Positions 34,861 through 48,900 of a DNA stretch of 64,000 nucleotides are shown here, piece after piece (position 1 is the first letter of the stretch; each line of letters opens with the position of its first letter). The notes under the pieces are model-generated. The model did not search any database. It had not been told where the DNA came from and worked only from the letters and a program-made list of their open reading frames with translations. Source of the stretch: Holacanthus passer (lineage: Eukaryota; Chordata; Actinopteri; Pomacanthidae). A program made the translations under genes and the position numbers. The stretch spans positions 13,568,501 to 13,632,500 of the forward strand of contig JAFREQ010000012.1 of the NCBI GenBank assembly GCA_025331565.1. Reading direction: 5' to 3'.

Positions 34861-37777
34861 TGGATACGAATTTAATGTTTTTATTTTTGTTTAGGCAGAA
34901 ACACATTTTCCATGTATATTCACAATTACATACAAAGTAACTGAATTGGAATGATTTGACTCTAATAAAAGAGACACAAACCAAATTTGTAAATAAAGTA
35001 AAGTAAAGTAATAAATAAAGTAAATATGACTATATCTAGTTGACTTTTAGTGTTTATTAGTGTGAGTTGGCATCCATGTACATAACGCATGCATAAAAAT
35101 GCAAAATTTCTGGCATTTCATTGACTTATCGTTGTGTGTTGGTGGTAGCCCTGTGTGTTTGTATGTGTGTGTATAAGTGTGTGTGAGTCCCTCTCTCAGT
35201 GAGTAGGCAGCGTATTACTTGTCTTGGTGCAATGAGCCAGGCCTTGTATTAGGCAGGTTGAGCTGCAGGGGGAATTTTGTAACACTTGACCTGTTTCACT
35301 GAGTCATTTGTGTGGATGGAGAAAGAGAGGGAAAGAAGAGAAGAGAGAGAGCGAGTAAGCGAGCGAGGGAGGGGAGGGCGGCGGAGGGGGAGGGCAGCAC
35401 AAGTGGTTAGGGGTGATTGGAGGGATGAGTGACAATGAAAAGTGATTGCGAGAGGGAGAGAGAACAACAGCTGGGGGAGCCGGAGGGAGGAAAAATGAGA
35501 TGACAGTGCCTTCATATTTCTTCTTTCTTACTTCCTCTCTCTCTCCATCGCTTTCTCTCACCCATCCCTCGCTCCCTGTCCTTCATTCAGCAGCCTCTCA
35601 GGCAGGCCGGGCTGAGTCGCCGGGCTCCTCATTACTCACCCCTTCAACCTTAAAGGTCATACACACAAACTCGGCACTTTAAAATGCAAGAATATCAAAC
35701 TTCTTTGTGGAACTGTTGCTGCCTGTTGTCGGTGGAGTTTTTGTGTATGTGTACATGCACAGTCCCACTTTCTGAGTGTCTTGGTGCATATGTTGTTGAA
35801 CATTTTTTGATGCCCGCTCTCCACATAGATAATAATAGTGTAGTCATTTTTGGGGAGCTCAGCTGGTGGTCTCCTGCCTTGGAGGAAGAGTTAAAGCTGT
35901 ATATCTGCCTCACTGGCTACTTATTCTCTCTCCATCCTCTCTTCCTCCTGTCCTCACATTCCCTGTGTTTGTCTGTGTCTGTGTGTGCATGTATTAGTTT
36001 TCTCTTCCCTTTGGCTGTGAGTATAAAGTAGTGGCAGGGAAAGTGAAAGATATTAGAAAATTTTAAAGGCTCAGTTCACGCCAATAACCAAAATGCATCT
36101 TGTCACATATCTCTCGTAGTACCCAGCTATGCAGACAGTTTAAATTTTTATTCATTCAGGCTTTGAGTGATTTCACTGTGTCCATGCTCCACTGAATAGT
36201 AGTAGTAGAGAACTACTTTCTATTAAATGAATAGTCCCATCATGCATCTTCAACAGATCTCAGCCAGGTGCAATCTGTACAGCTAAAACTAATTTGCTCA
36301 CCATGTTGAAAAGCCACCTAACTTTGCCTCTTCCGGCTAAAGACCCAAAGAATGGAGCTGGGCTGTTAAGCGATTTTGACACAGTGGCCGCACAGGATAT
36401 TACAACTACTGCATTTGTCGTTTGCATTTGTCATGTGACATTCACTGGCCCAAAAAGCATCAAATCAGTGGAAAAGAAGCAGCTGTAAAACAGAGAATAC
36501 ATTTTTCTGCATGTTACAAATCCATCAAAATTACTCTTCTTATTATCAGAATAAATAAATAGAATTCCACCCTTTCAATCCAATAACATTTGGAAAGTCT
36601 AGAAGAGCCTTATGATTAAATTATTTCATCTCACGCTTGAACTCTAAAACATGAAGGTAAAACTCTAGTGCGTGCTTTTTCAGGTATGTGTGAGACACCA
36701 TCTTCAAACACGGTATTAAGTTCTCCACCATGTTCCTGCTAACTTAAGCAAGCAAATCCTGCAAGCAGCTGCTGTAGCTATAAAGTCTTCCCTTGCAAAG
36801 AGTGATTAAAAAAAATTAATAATGCCCGTCCACGCCAAAGTCCAGCTCCACCTCACTGAGAGTATATCGAGATCCAGTCAATGCATGTAGAATACCAATA
36901 ATGAGAATGCTTATTAATAGCAGGCGTAAATCTCAGCACTGTGAGCACCACAGATAAAATTCAATTCACCTCTATTTTAATGGATTGGCACTAAAAATCT
37001 GAGACCAATATAACATAATTTGGCCAAATGAAACCCAAATTGTCTTCTTGGCTACCACAAATAAGAAGAAAGAATATGTTTTTTCATCATGTTTAATTAA
37101 AAACAGTCATTAAAGGTTCAAACTCTCAATGTTATTTCAAATGTGAGTGGAGATCTGAAAGTATGTCAGACTCAATTCTCATTATATAATATTGCATCAT
37201 ATATAGCTTCAAGTAAGAGGTGGAAGAAGGTGATGCACAATATATGATATTGTCAGACAGAGAGGAATAAAAGAAATTTTAAGCCTTCAAGGGTAAAACT
37301 GTGTTAAGGAATTAAGTCATGTGTAAGGGGGTGATGTTGTTTCTCTTCTGTTGCCTCTTTTGTAAATGCCTGTGTGTGTTGGGGGGAAAAAATTCTCTTG
37401 TCTCACTCCCTTCTCCTTCAAATCTGCTTTCATTACCCTTCTTGTCCCCCGATCTCGCTTGTCGCCTACTCTGCCACTCCTGCCACAATTGCGTACAGTG
37501 CAATCGTAGCCTTTCAGTTCTGGTGCGACGGCTGGCGTGGCGGCTACTGGCTGCCAGCACGTCCTCTGGTGTTTCGAGGCCCGCTGTCAGTCGAAACAGA
37601 GCCTGGTGTTTGGTGACATTTAGCATTTTACCGCAAAAAATTATGCATCAGTGTTGACATTCAGCCTTATGCATAAAATTCATGATGTATGTGGCACTTC
37701 CTGTAGGCGCTGCAGCCGAGACAGAGGCAAGGAGTATGTCACAGCTGAGGCACGGACACACATAACACCCCCTACAA

Positions 37778-37779
<2 letters not shown>

Positions 37780-37811
<32 letters not shown>
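37780..37811. repeat. (AC)n microsatellite
   Basis: A perfect AC run of about 15 dinucleotides. Confidence 0.92.
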
Positions 37812-37812
<1 letters not shown>

Positions 37813-37982
37813 GAGCATATATACAATAGCTTGACTTTATACACACACTTAATACACAATAAATGTCTACACACATCCTCATAAACCGAGATCGTCAAGC
37901 TTTATGAATACATTCAAAATTCGCGTGTTTCATGTTTCTTTCCATTCTTGTGTCTTCATTATGGATTCAAGAAGAACCCCCT

Positions 37983-38010
37983 ACACACACACACACACAC
38001 ACACACACAC
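37983..38010. repeat. (AC)n microsatellite
   Basis: A perfect AC run of about 14 dinucleotides, 170 bases after the previous one. Confidence 0.92.
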
Positions 38011-38925
38011 CTCTCCCCGCTGTACTTCACTTTATTCATTCTTCGCAGATTAATTCCGGGACGACACTTTTTATGATCCCCAATTTATGTCAGCAGTCAG
38101 GCAGGCTTCCCCTCTCTGCTTGCTCTCCTCTTATCTCCTCCGCCTCATGTCTCTGTCTCCCTCTACATGTGCGCTCAATGAAACAATGGTACTTTCTAGT
38201 AACGAGCAATGAGTTTGTCAGGTTTTAAAAGGAGAGGAAGACAAATGGAGGGAGGGAACGAGAGGATGTGAAGATAATGGGTTTCTGTGGTGATTAACAT
38301 TCCAGAGTGGCGCGTCAAAGCGAGTGTGACTGTCCTATTGTGTCTTTACTGACAGCCAAAATGAACGGAGGTCTCGGGACTGGTTTCGTCTGTGGCACAG
38401 AGGGTAATAAACATACCATGTCTAATCTACATCTCGGGTGCCGGGGTGTCTCTGTGTGTCAAGGCATCTCCACATGTATCTGTGTGTAAACTGAGAGTGA
38501 CACATTCACCCTTTTCTTCTTTTGAGAAAAGATCCGCGTTTACACAATGGAGCCGGTGTGGCGGTGAGCGAGCTCTTTTCCTCTCGGTCAGTGAGTCAGC
38601 CGGCTAGCTGACTAACCGGTCATTCAGTCTGTCGGGTGGGATCACCAGGTTCCTGCCACGCTGCTGTGACACACCTGTCACCTGGAGCGAGAGGCACTGA
38701 GTTGCATAGGTGTGTGTGTAGAGACTGATGTTAGGCAAGCTACTGCTCTGTTATAGTAAGAATGACATCATTCCCGCTGAGTGAACACTGTTGACATATA
38801 GGATTTACTCAAAGGGTGGTAAGTGTTTCACACACAGCTTGCACCTGTCGTTTCTATCATTAACTCAATAGGGAGTGAAAAAGCAAGCAGTTCATGAATG
38901 TGTATGGAAGATGGATATGCATCAG

Positions 38926-39678
38926 GGCTGCAACTAATGATTATTTTCATTAGCTTTTAATCTGCTGATTTCACAATTCTGCTTTCACAATCAATTAAGT
39001 GTTTAGTCTATAAAATGTCAAGAAATTATGAAAAATGCTCATTGCAATTTCCCAGAGCCTAAAGTGACATCTTCAAATTGCTTCTTTTGTCCAACCAACA
39101 TTTATCATTTACTATCATAATTGGCAAAGAAAAGCAGCAAATCCTGACATTTACAAATCCAGAAAATGTTTGATATTTTTACTTCACTGAAACGGTTAAT
39201 TCATTATTGAAATAGTTGGCAATTCATTTTCTTTATATCAACTAATCGCTTAATCGACTAATCGGCACTCTCTAATACACATTGTTTCTGTAGAGCTTCT
39301 GCTATTTCTTGAAAACAGAAATCAGCCATTTCAGCTGTAGAATCCAAACCTAGAGTTTAAATGGTTTGTTGAATAATTGACTAGTTGATAAGCAGTAAAT
39401 GAAAATTAATCGTCAAAGTTTTTGGTCTGTTTCTCAATCAAAAATACCAAATGCTGCCTATTTCCAGTCTCTCTCGCTTTTCATTTTACTGTATCTGATA
39501 ACAAACTTTTATCTTTGGTTTTGGGCTGTTGGTCAGACAAAATGAGTAATTTGGAGATGACTGCTCAGGCTTTGGGAAAATTTCTTACATTTTGTAGACC
39601 AAACTTGAGTCAATTAATCAAGAAAATAATGGGCCGATTAATCCTGAATGATGAATGAAAATAATAGTTGCAGCCCTA
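38926..39678. mobile_element. foldback composite of two GGGCTGCAACTAA-type repeats
   Basis: The left end AGGGCTGCAACTAATGATTA (from 38926) and right end ATAATAGTTGCAGCCCT (to 39677) are inverted. The left half (to about 39257) reads in + orientation: GTCTATAAAATGTCAAGAAA, CCCAGAGCCTAAAGTGACAT, TTTTGTCCAACCAACA. The right half (about 39370-39678) reads the same family in reverse: its reverse complement has GGTCTACAAAATGTAAGAAA, CCCAAAGCCTGAGCAGTCAT and TTTTGTCTGACCAACAGCCC. So two copies face each other. Confidence 0.7.
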
Positions 39679-40442
39679 TTTCAACTATTCGACTGAAGAA
39701 AACACAAAATGAAACTCGGACCAAGGCTAGTCTACTCTCTAGGCTCCGTAGTTTCATCAAAATTGTGTAACGATTTACAAGCGAAGACATAAATTGTTTT
39801 TTTTCTTTTCTTATTAATGAAATATCAGTTATTTGCACATATTTTTCTTTTGCATCATTAGATCTACGACCCCATCAAACCCTTAAAATTAACATTAGAT
39901 TGTGCCATTTTGTGCTTTAAGAGGACCTAGATATGATTCTGCCCCAGGCTTTATCATCAACATTCCCTTCACTTTTCATGCTGGATATCGCCCTCAAATG
40001 CCTAGCTAATCAGGTAGTCTGTCTGGAGGTTGCTCATGGATTCGGAGCTAAGATCAGTTGATTCTCCCCAGTCTCCCGACTTTGATCCTAATGTCTCATC
40101 CGCCCTCAGATCAAAATGTACATCCGACTGTTCCCTGCTGTTGCGCTGGGCTGTGCATGCACCCACACACAGTCAGGTGTGCTTTGAAAGCTGAGCAGAG
40201 CAGACAGGTTTTTGAGCTAAGTTAAGCCAGGGATTAAGGAGAAATTTACTGCCCATCGAGGTGTGTGTAATAGTACCTATTTTTGACTTCAGAGAGAAAT
40301 GCCTGGTTTTCCTCAGAAAGGCATCAAAACCTCTTGCATCATCCCCAGCTTTTACTTCACACAGGTGCTTTTGTAATCCACACACACTCGCAGACACTTT
40401 GAGTGCACACTGCGTATTCTCTCTCTATTTATGAGCATTTCC

Positions 40443-40443
<1 letters not shown>

Positions 40444-40480
<37 letters not shown>
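40444..40480. repeat. (GT)n microsatellite
   Basis: A perfect GT run of about 18 dinucleotides. Confidence 0.93.
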
Positions 40481-40481
<1 letters not shown>

Positions 40482-41153
40482 GTCTACACATGTGCTGTGT
40501 GTGTACATGCATGTGACTGAGTTGAGTGTGTATGCGTGTTCCCTCTCTTCTGGCGTGCCTAACTGGCTCTGACACATCTGTGGCTTTTCCAGGCGAATCA
40601 GGGCCGGTGCCAAACTGCCAAGAAATCAATGCAACAGACTCCGTTCTCCTCCTTTCCCCTCACATTCCTCCCTCTCCCCCTACTTCAGTCTGCCCCCTCG
40701 CTCTATCTCTCTTTCTTTCTCACTCTCTGTCTGTCTCTGTCTCCTCTCTCTGCTGTTTTCTCCCTCTGTCTTGCTCAGAGCCCTTATTAAAAATGTGAGT
40801 GAGTGTGTGCTGCATATTTAAAATGGTCATGGATGGATTTAAACGGCTGATGGTATTTAGTGTCTCCTCAGGGAGCTGCTATGAGCCCTTAAGCTGACTC
40901 CTCTGACTGGAGCCTGACTGACTGGTGAGCACACACTAAACCTCTAATAATGACTTGTGTACACACAGAGAGCCCAGCACATGTATGCACACACTCACAG
41001 ACACACACAAAACGGCAGGCATGCACATATACACACATACACACGCTCATTACAGCACATTGCTTAGTTGCGACAAGGACGCTGGTCACGCCCGTTATGC
41101 AGGATGCATAATGCAGGATGCATTGCAATGTGCAATATATGCTGCTGTGTATA

Positions 41154-41161
<8 letters not shown>

Positions 41162-41191
<30 letters not shown>
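41162..41191. repeat. (GT)n microsatellite
   Basis: A perfect GT run of about 15 dinucleotides preceded by imperfect ATGTGTAT repeats. Confidence 0.9.
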
Positions 41192-41192
<1 letters not shown>

Positions 41193-43814
41193 ACTCTTTG
41201 GTCAATAACTCATTAGTTTGTCTGTCTTGATGTAGCAGTGTGTAAACGTTTTTTAACTGTATTTGAAGGCACTCTTGCAGGTTCACAGGTGTGTCAAAGT
41301 GTGTGTGCAGTTTGTGCTTGTGTGCATATCTGTGCACGTGCTCTTGACAACAGTCAGGGTAGATGTCACACTGAGCCCCTTCAGGTCGAGCAGCAAGAGT
41401 TTCTGTCATGTTGTCTTTCATGCCGGCTTGGATTTGGGTTCCAATCTGCTCCCAAGTGTCCTTCACTGAAAACACTATTGATTATCCTGCAGACTCAAAC
41501 ACTGAACATAAATACTGCTGCTGTGAAACACACACAAACACGCTCGCCGATAAACAGACGCCCCTGCACCGAGGAGAAAACAGGAGCGTCTGAGCAGAGA
41601 GGTGGAGGAGATTGAGGAGTTTGGTAGTGTCTGAATATTCAGATGAATAGTGCATTAAAGAGCATTACCAATAACTAACCTGCTCCTTTTTGCTTTCGAA
41701 CAATGAGATGAGTGGCATTGCCTTGATTCAATACACGGTGGAGGATCAGAATGTAGATTTATTCATTATTGATGCTTGGAGGGTTTTTAATGGCGGCTAC
41801 TTGGCGTAATGTTGTTTGATGTATGTACGGCAGTTTGATATCTTTCATGTGAGGGTTGAAGCGTGTCCATAAATGTGAATATTTGCATCTGTGCGCATGC
41901 ATTACAAAGCGCGTCAGTTTGGATGCTGTGTGCACTTGTGCTTTTCTCGTGCGAAGCCTTGACACATGTGCCTGCCAGCATACGCAATTATATGTTTATA
42001 TGTATTTGCACTTTAAAGACTCTGGCCAGGGAGTTACAGCAGCTCTGTAGTGTGATGGATAGTTGACAGAGCTGTAAAACAGACACAGTGATGACCTTTG
42101 ACAATTCTGACACATGTATAGCACTTGCAGAAATCAAAGGAGGTGCACATTTCTGTTTTTTTCCCCCCATAGATTTATATCCAGAGGCAGAGATTTGAAG
42201 AGCAGTGGATGTGTGTAGTGAGTGTGTGCATACATCTTGTGCCAGAATATAGGTTGCATCCTTTTTACAACTGTATAAATCACCAGCACTCCTTGCCAAG
42301 CAGCCAATCAACCACATTTAAACACTAATGAAACCATTCTTTATTCTCATACAGATAAATTGAACTCTGAATGCTTTCGTCTCTACCTTCCCATCACTTC
42401 TGTATTTTATTGTTTCTGTCCACCCGCTCCCAGTGGCAATGCATAACTGAATGGCAATGGAGGAAACGTCTTTCTTAATGAGCGTTTGAATTCGAGTTCG
42501 GCGAGAGCGTCGTTTTTGGGTGTCTCGACAGCTCGCATTGTTGTGGCTTCTCTCCAGGGGCACGGGATGAAGAGGAAAGTGAATGAATGTGGAGAGCACG
42601 CGGGGCCATTATGGCTCTGTGTGTCATTAATCAGTAGCTGATGAGAGGCAGTTTGAGGGAGAGATGGGGCCTATTACTGCTATGGCACTCTCAGGACTCC
42701 GTGTGAGGCTCTCCTAGGCTGCCTAGTTTGTGGTCAACAATACAGTAGGTAAAAACACAGTAAACAACACTTGAAAGGAAATCATTATCTTGAGGAAATC
42801 TGAGCCAGGATCATTAGTTTTATATGTTATCAAGCTGAAAGAGTGGGACATCTTCAACTTTTCTTGTGCCACATACTTTTTCTCTTCTTCCATTCCTCTC
42901 CCCCCCCACACACACATCTTGAGCATCTACTTTTCCACCCTCCAGCTTGAATCTTCTATTCTCTCAGTTCTCTATGTTCTTTCCTATATGTTATACACTC
43001 TCTTCCCTCCTTCGCCATCACTATCTCTTCCTCTGTGCGTTGTTTCCTTTTTGGCAGTCTGTGTGAGGAACTTGGTAGGAGGGCGACATGAAGAGCACTC
43101 TCATGTGAGTCAGCGAGGGTTGAGAGAAATGAACGAACCAACTCTCCACGCTCGAGAGAAAAAGGGAGGCAAGGAGCGGTAGCCAAGTCCTAGACGTTAT
43201 TTTTTTTTTTTTCCCTTCTCATTATATCCAACATTTCTGCACAGCAGGCTGCTGAATAGATTGCAGTACACGGAGGCTATTACAGTATAGCATCCTGGCT
43301 GTAGGGGAGAAATATAAGAGGCTAGCAGAGTTTGAGGACGTACGTGTGGCTGAGTGGTGGGTAATGAGGTGAGAGTCCCTTCTAGCCAGAGGTTAGCGGT
43401 GGTTAGGAGAGCAGGTAAACATACCAGCTGCTCCTGACTGCCTGGCCTCAAGGCCGCAGTGACACTGGTAGAGGAGGAGAGAGCGGGGTGGGGGTGAGGA
43501 GGACGGAAAAAGCAGGCCAAGAAGATGGATGGGAGGCCTAAAGGCATTGTGAGGTAAAAGAAGTGGCTGGATATTCTCAGACTGCAACGCTTACTGTAAA
43601 TTACAGTGTTTACTCGGGTGGTTAAGTCAGTTTCTTTTACAGCTGCATGTTGTCTCATGTTAAATTACAATCTGTAAATGTGATCTAAGGGATTACCACG
43701 ATAACCTGATTACTTTAAGGTTTACATACAAACAGATTTTCTTGTGTGTTACACTTATTGGAGATGTAGGACACCCGCTGCGATTTCAAAGGCCTTTTTG
43801 AATTTCTCACTTTC

Positions 43815-44145
43815 GCTCTTACAGGAGTAGGTTGACATTTTGGGAAATACGCATATTCGCTTTCATGCAGAGACTTGGATGAGAAGATCAAACAGATTTC
43901 AAGTCTGTGTGTAGTATGGAGCTATAGAACCAGGGTGTGATTAGCTTAGCTTATCATAGAGGAGCAGGGGAAAACAGGCTCTCTTCAAATGTGCGAAATC
44001 CATCTTTTCACGTTTCTGTTTTTGGACAGATTAAACAAATGAGATTCTACACGTTAATTAATGAGCTTTAGAGGTGTAGTCCGATTTTTTTTTTGCCTTC
44101 AGACAGAACTAGGATAGCTGTCTAACTATTCCTTTACATGCAGGA
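43815..44145 (+). mobile_element. interspersed fish repeat of the GACATTTTGGGAAATACGC type
   Basis: Diagnostic pieces in order: GTTGACATTTTGGGAAATAC, GATGAGAAGATC, TCAAGTCTGTGTGTAGTATG, GATTAGCTTAGCTTATCATA, GGAGCAGGGGAAAACAGGCT, CGTTTCTGTTTTTGGACAGA then TTAAACAAATGAGA, GAGCTTTAGAGGTG, and CTAGGATAGCTGTCTAACTA near the end. This order matches a highly repeated short element I know from many teleosts. The family name is not certain. It has no coding capacity. Confidence 0.65.
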
Positions 44146-45099
44146 TCCTTCTATTTTTTATTGGTAGAGGAAAGTCAATGAATTTTATGATTTATTAGCT
44201 TTCAGTGGAATAGAGTTGTGATTATATGATGATTATTGTTATTGTTTTTTAAAATCCTGTTGTAAAAATTCATGGTTCCCACTTGTGATTTAAAATTAAC
44301 TAAATTTGTTGTTTGTTTCTTTATATTTATGCAGTTATTTTCTGTTGTAACACGTAACAGTGTAACAGAGTTAATTCCATTAAACCACAATTTGTTTTGT
44401 GATGTGATTTTGCATAAATTTTACATATTACGAGACAGGCTGCTTTATTCTCACTGAAAACACATTATTGTGTTGATGATAAAAAACCTTTTGTGTGTTG
44501 ATCAGCATTGAAATGATAGACGTGTTTTAATTACTGATGTAATGAAAAATGGTTTACATTTGGACAGATTGTACCATATCAATGTATTCCTAGAGGTAAT
44601 GTTCCATGTATCAGATTATTATAATCAGGAATAATGAATAATTTATGTTATTATCATTACAATTATTCTGAATTATTATTGCAGTTATGTTAAATATAAA
44701 ACATGTAGCATTTTGATATCACCACTTTACTTTTGAGACAGTGGTGTAAAGTATCATGATTAGTTTAATGTGTTAATATTTTAAGGTGCTAAAATGGGTT
44801 CAGGATTTAATGTGCTCCCATGTGATGAGAATCTGACCTGTGCTTTTTGCTTGTTACTTTTCCGTAAAGTATCTGCTCACTGTTTCCAGCTCTACCTGTT
44901 ACTTCCTATTCTTCTTTCTGTGTGTGTGTGTGAGAGAGAGAGCGGGAGAAGGAGAGAAAGGAGAAGAAGGAGGAACAGTGTGCTGCTTGTAGTACAACAG
45001 ATCATTCATGTCCTGAGTGGACAGCTACATTTGGCTAATGCAACCCTGCTTTCTCTGCTGGCTGCAGCCAACAACCTCAGTGCCAGTGTAAAGTGGACT

Positions 45100-45340
45100 G
45101 TAAATATTGACAGGGAGACAGCAAGAGGCGAACGGCGACCTTGTCAGAGAGAGAAAGAAAGAGAAGGAGATGGAGGGGAGGGGCATGATGGAGGGAGAGA
45201 GAGAGAGAGAGAGGGGGAAGAGATGGCAAGAGAGAGAGATGGAGAGAGAGTTCCTGCCTTCTCCCAAGGCAACTGAGTGTGCTTTGATGCACTGTGGCAG
45301 GGAACACACTGTCTCCCCAGAGAGGGAGAGGGAGAGCAGC
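45100..45340. repeat. GA-rich low-complexity tract
   Basis: The + strand is mostly purine, with GAGA runs (for example 45198-45213). Open frames across it are Arg/Glu or Ser/Leu/Pro strings, not genes. Confidence 0.8.
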
Positions 45341-45600
45341 GTCACACACACACACACACACCATAAGGAGTTTTCACATTACCACCACACAGCTTTTTTA
45401 AAATGTCAAAATGCACACACACACTTGCATACGTCCGCACACACACTCACAGTATGTACGCCCAGACACAGTGTCAGTGACATGGATTTAATCCTGAGAC
45501 GCTTGAAATGCACGAGATTGAGCCACAGGAATCACAGTGGATTAGAAATGACCATCATCTCTGATCTGCCCAAACCAAAAACCCTGGCAACAGAATCTTA

Positions 45601-45606
45601 CACACA

Positions 45607-45644
<38 letters not shown>
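45601..45644. repeat. (AC)n microsatellite
   Basis: An AC run of about 21 dinucleotides with one CTCA interruption at its start. Confidence 0.92.
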
Positions 45645-45646
<2 letters not shown>

Positions 45647-45918
45647 CAGCATTTCCTTCATTCAGATCGGTAGGGTCCGTCCTCTCAGAGCCGTTCAGCT
45701 GGTCGTGTTGTCCGAACAAGCACAATCAATTTGATCTGATTTGTTTTGTGCTGAAATGAATTGTAATGGCATCATGAGTGCAGTGAATAGTAAATGACAG
45801 TGATGGCGACGGTGATTGTGGTAGTGGGTGTAGCAGGTCTTCAACTGCCATAAAATTAATGTGAGGGGTAGCTGCAGCACTCAACACCGTAGCACTTGCA
45901 TTGATTGTGAATAATTTA

Positions 45919-45920
<2 letters not shown>

Positions 45921-45975
<55 letters not shown>
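45921..45975. repeat. (GT)n microsatellite
   Basis: A perfect GT run of about 27 dinucleotides, 280 bases after the AC run and in the opposite sense, so the two could pair. Confidence 0.93.
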
Positions 45976-45976
<1 letters not shown>

Positions 45977-48900
45977 TCTGTTCAGGCCTACAGTTCATGT
46001 ATGTACCCTGTCAGTGTAGCCACAAGCTTTACTTTGTTCTATTTTTGCTTTCTGCCTTGTTTCGCTCCCTCTCTCCCTCTCTCTTGTCTTGTTCTCACTC
46101 CATCCTGTGCCGTTATCTATGTGGTTGATTATTGGGTTACTGTATTACCAGAGCGTTTGACAGGTGCACACACAGCTCAACCTGAATGAATGCATCAATA
46201 GATGGATAGGGTGTGTGTTTTACCAAGTTAACCCCAGAATCTAAGGGCTAGGATTTCTCTTTTCTCTTAGTGAGCAATGAGATTACATGTACTGTTCTTT
46301 ATCTTAATCTCTTTCAGAGGCCATCAATTCATTCAGCCCTAATCTCATCTCCAGGCACTCTGCTGTAACTCTGGTAGCCTTGTGTTTTTCTATGCCGGGC
46401 GGTACAGTAGCCTGCGTCTCTGCTGAGTTCAAAAGGCTCGAATTTCAGCTGAAACCGGTTTGTTGCATTCAAACTTTGCATTAAGGGCAAACCTCTGCAG
46501 AAACTTAAATTTCCACTGACATCTTAAAAGCAACAAAGAAGAACTTTGCCAACGTTAAAAAGGGAATAGTAAATCAAAAAAAATGTTTGCTTCTTCAAAG
46601 ACATTAATGGCGATGGGGCGATCAAACACTGGATTTATATAATTAAATAGACATTTCTCACTTTACTGAAAAGCACACTGAAGAGTGAGTGTAAAGATGT
46701 GAGGGAGGAAATGAGGGGAAGATGGCATGAGGCGAAATTCATAAGCGGGACAATCCCATAACGTCACCGCCACATGGCCAAGGCTACGGCCCAGTGAGCC
46801 AACAGGACGCCTCAGGCTTTGGATATTTTGGTCAACTGTCCCTTTTAAAAAGTCAAGCTAACCCATTAGGAATGAATTTGATCATCAGCTACAGTAGGAT
46901 TGTTTTTCTAGTGACCAGCGGCCTGCTAATCTCTTAAGCCAAGACCAACCCACATGTATATCTCAACCTTTTCTCCACTGGATAAAAAATTTCTGATTTT
47001 GAGGTTGGTCAGCAGGCATTTGGTTTAGTAAAAACTTGTGTAGGTGTGTGTGAGTACATGCCGTGCGTGTGCCCGTGTGTGTACAGATTTGTGGAAGAGG
47101 TCAGGGAGGGTAATAAAAACAGGCTTATCTCTACTCGTTAGGCACAGGAGATAAGAGATGCAGAGGGAGACGCTGCAGATTTGTGCTGTCGTATTACCGG
47201 GCCAAACAAGCGAATACCAAATTACACTGGCGATGGAGCGGGATGACAGGAAAGAGGGATGATGGGGAGTGAAGGAGGGATGGATGGAAGGAGAGGGGAG
47301 GAGGCAGAGATAAATGCAGTGGCAAAAACCCGGCCTGTGCAGGGAAGCTGAGGATAGGCCAGCATGTTAACCTTAATCCCTTCAGGGAGAGGCGTAAACA
47401 CACAGGAAGAGGGAACCAGGGATTGAGTGGAAAAGAGAGGGGATGTGAGATCTTTGTCTTCCCGCTCTCTCCTTCATCCCCTCAGTGTGTGATCAGCCAG
47501 TTGCAGGCAGCAGCCGGGAAATCCCTCTGTACCTATCTGAAGCCAGCTTCTTAATCACAGCCTTCATCTCACTTGGCTCTTCCTGCTGTCTCACCCTCTA
47601 TTCCCTCTTTTGATTCCTCTCCTCTCACCTCCTCTCCGCTCTGTGTCACTCCAAACTCCACTGTTTGGACCCCACCGTCTCGGCTTGACTCATCTCTCAA
47701 CGAATCCTCTTTCGCTGAGTGCTCTCTCCTCATTTCAGCTTTCCCTTCGGTGACTCATATGCACCAAGTTTTCTAAGGAGTGCTGATCTGTCTCATGAAT
47801 TTTCTTCCCCCACTCTACAAGCGTTTTGAGACAAAAGTGAAGAGAATAAAGGTGAATCTGAAAAACTCTCGCCACCGGCTGTAGAGCTGCGGCCGCTATT
47901 CAGCCATGCATCTTAAAGCTCCAGAGATTCCGGTGGTATTTTCAACTTGCTGAAGTGGGTCTGTGGTAATTTCAGACAGCTTCAGCCAACCATCGAGCCT
48001 CATCTCCTCTTCCTTCACTCCCACCGCATCCCTCCCCCCTCCCCTCTGTGCCCTGTGGGAGAGTGGTGGTCTATGGTTGACTGGCTGGCCAGGCAGGCAG
48101 GGGTGAGCGATGGAGGGCTTCACATATAGGAAGGGATAGATGTGTATCTGACTGGATGGTCCCTGCATTGATCTGCTGACAGGAATGGAGCTGACCTTTA
48201 ACTGAGTTTGAACTGTGGACTATCTCCTCATTCACAGTAAAGAAAAAAAAAAAACACCACATGGATGGGTTGGAGATACAGAAGTGTTTTCTGCCTCAGG
48301 GCACCACTGGAATGAATTTGGTGCTATTTAGTGTTTGCGCTTGTTTTTGTATCTATTTTTGTGTTTGAGTATATGAGTAGATGTGTCTTCGTGTATGCGC
48401 GTGATGTTTGGAAAGGCAGCAGGGCAAAGGGCAGGCTGCAGGACTAGTGTGTGTTTGTGTAAATATGTCAGACTGAGTGATGAGGTTACAGCAAAGGGTG
48501 CCAGCTGCTCCTTAATACAATGTCGTGTTTGTGTGCATACATGAGTGTGTATTTTGTGTTTGTATGGGTGTGTGGTCTTAATGTACTCTATGTGTGGATA
48601 AGTGCGTGTCTTGGTTGTATGTCCTTGGCAAAGAGCTGCGGGGATTTGAACAGGCTGAGCAGTCGTACAGTACACGTACACACACTCTCCCTCTCTGTCT
48701 GGGATATTTCATTAGCGCAAGACATGGCTGGTGTCCAGGGCCAACACAGAGGGCACGCTCTCGAGTCAAGTCATTCACACAGCGAGCACCGCACCTCAAT
48801 CCTTAAAATTGGCCTCTTTTCCTGCAGCTCTCTCTTCTCTATCAGAGGTTATCAGGGAGGAAGGAACAGCTTTCTACCTGAAAACCTGCTGAGTGAAAAT

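Noticed and set aside
44794..45673. Overlapping + strand ORFs of 160 and 188 codons
   Set aside because: They translate GA-rich repeats and an AC microsatellite (Glu/Arg and His/Thr runs); no domain.
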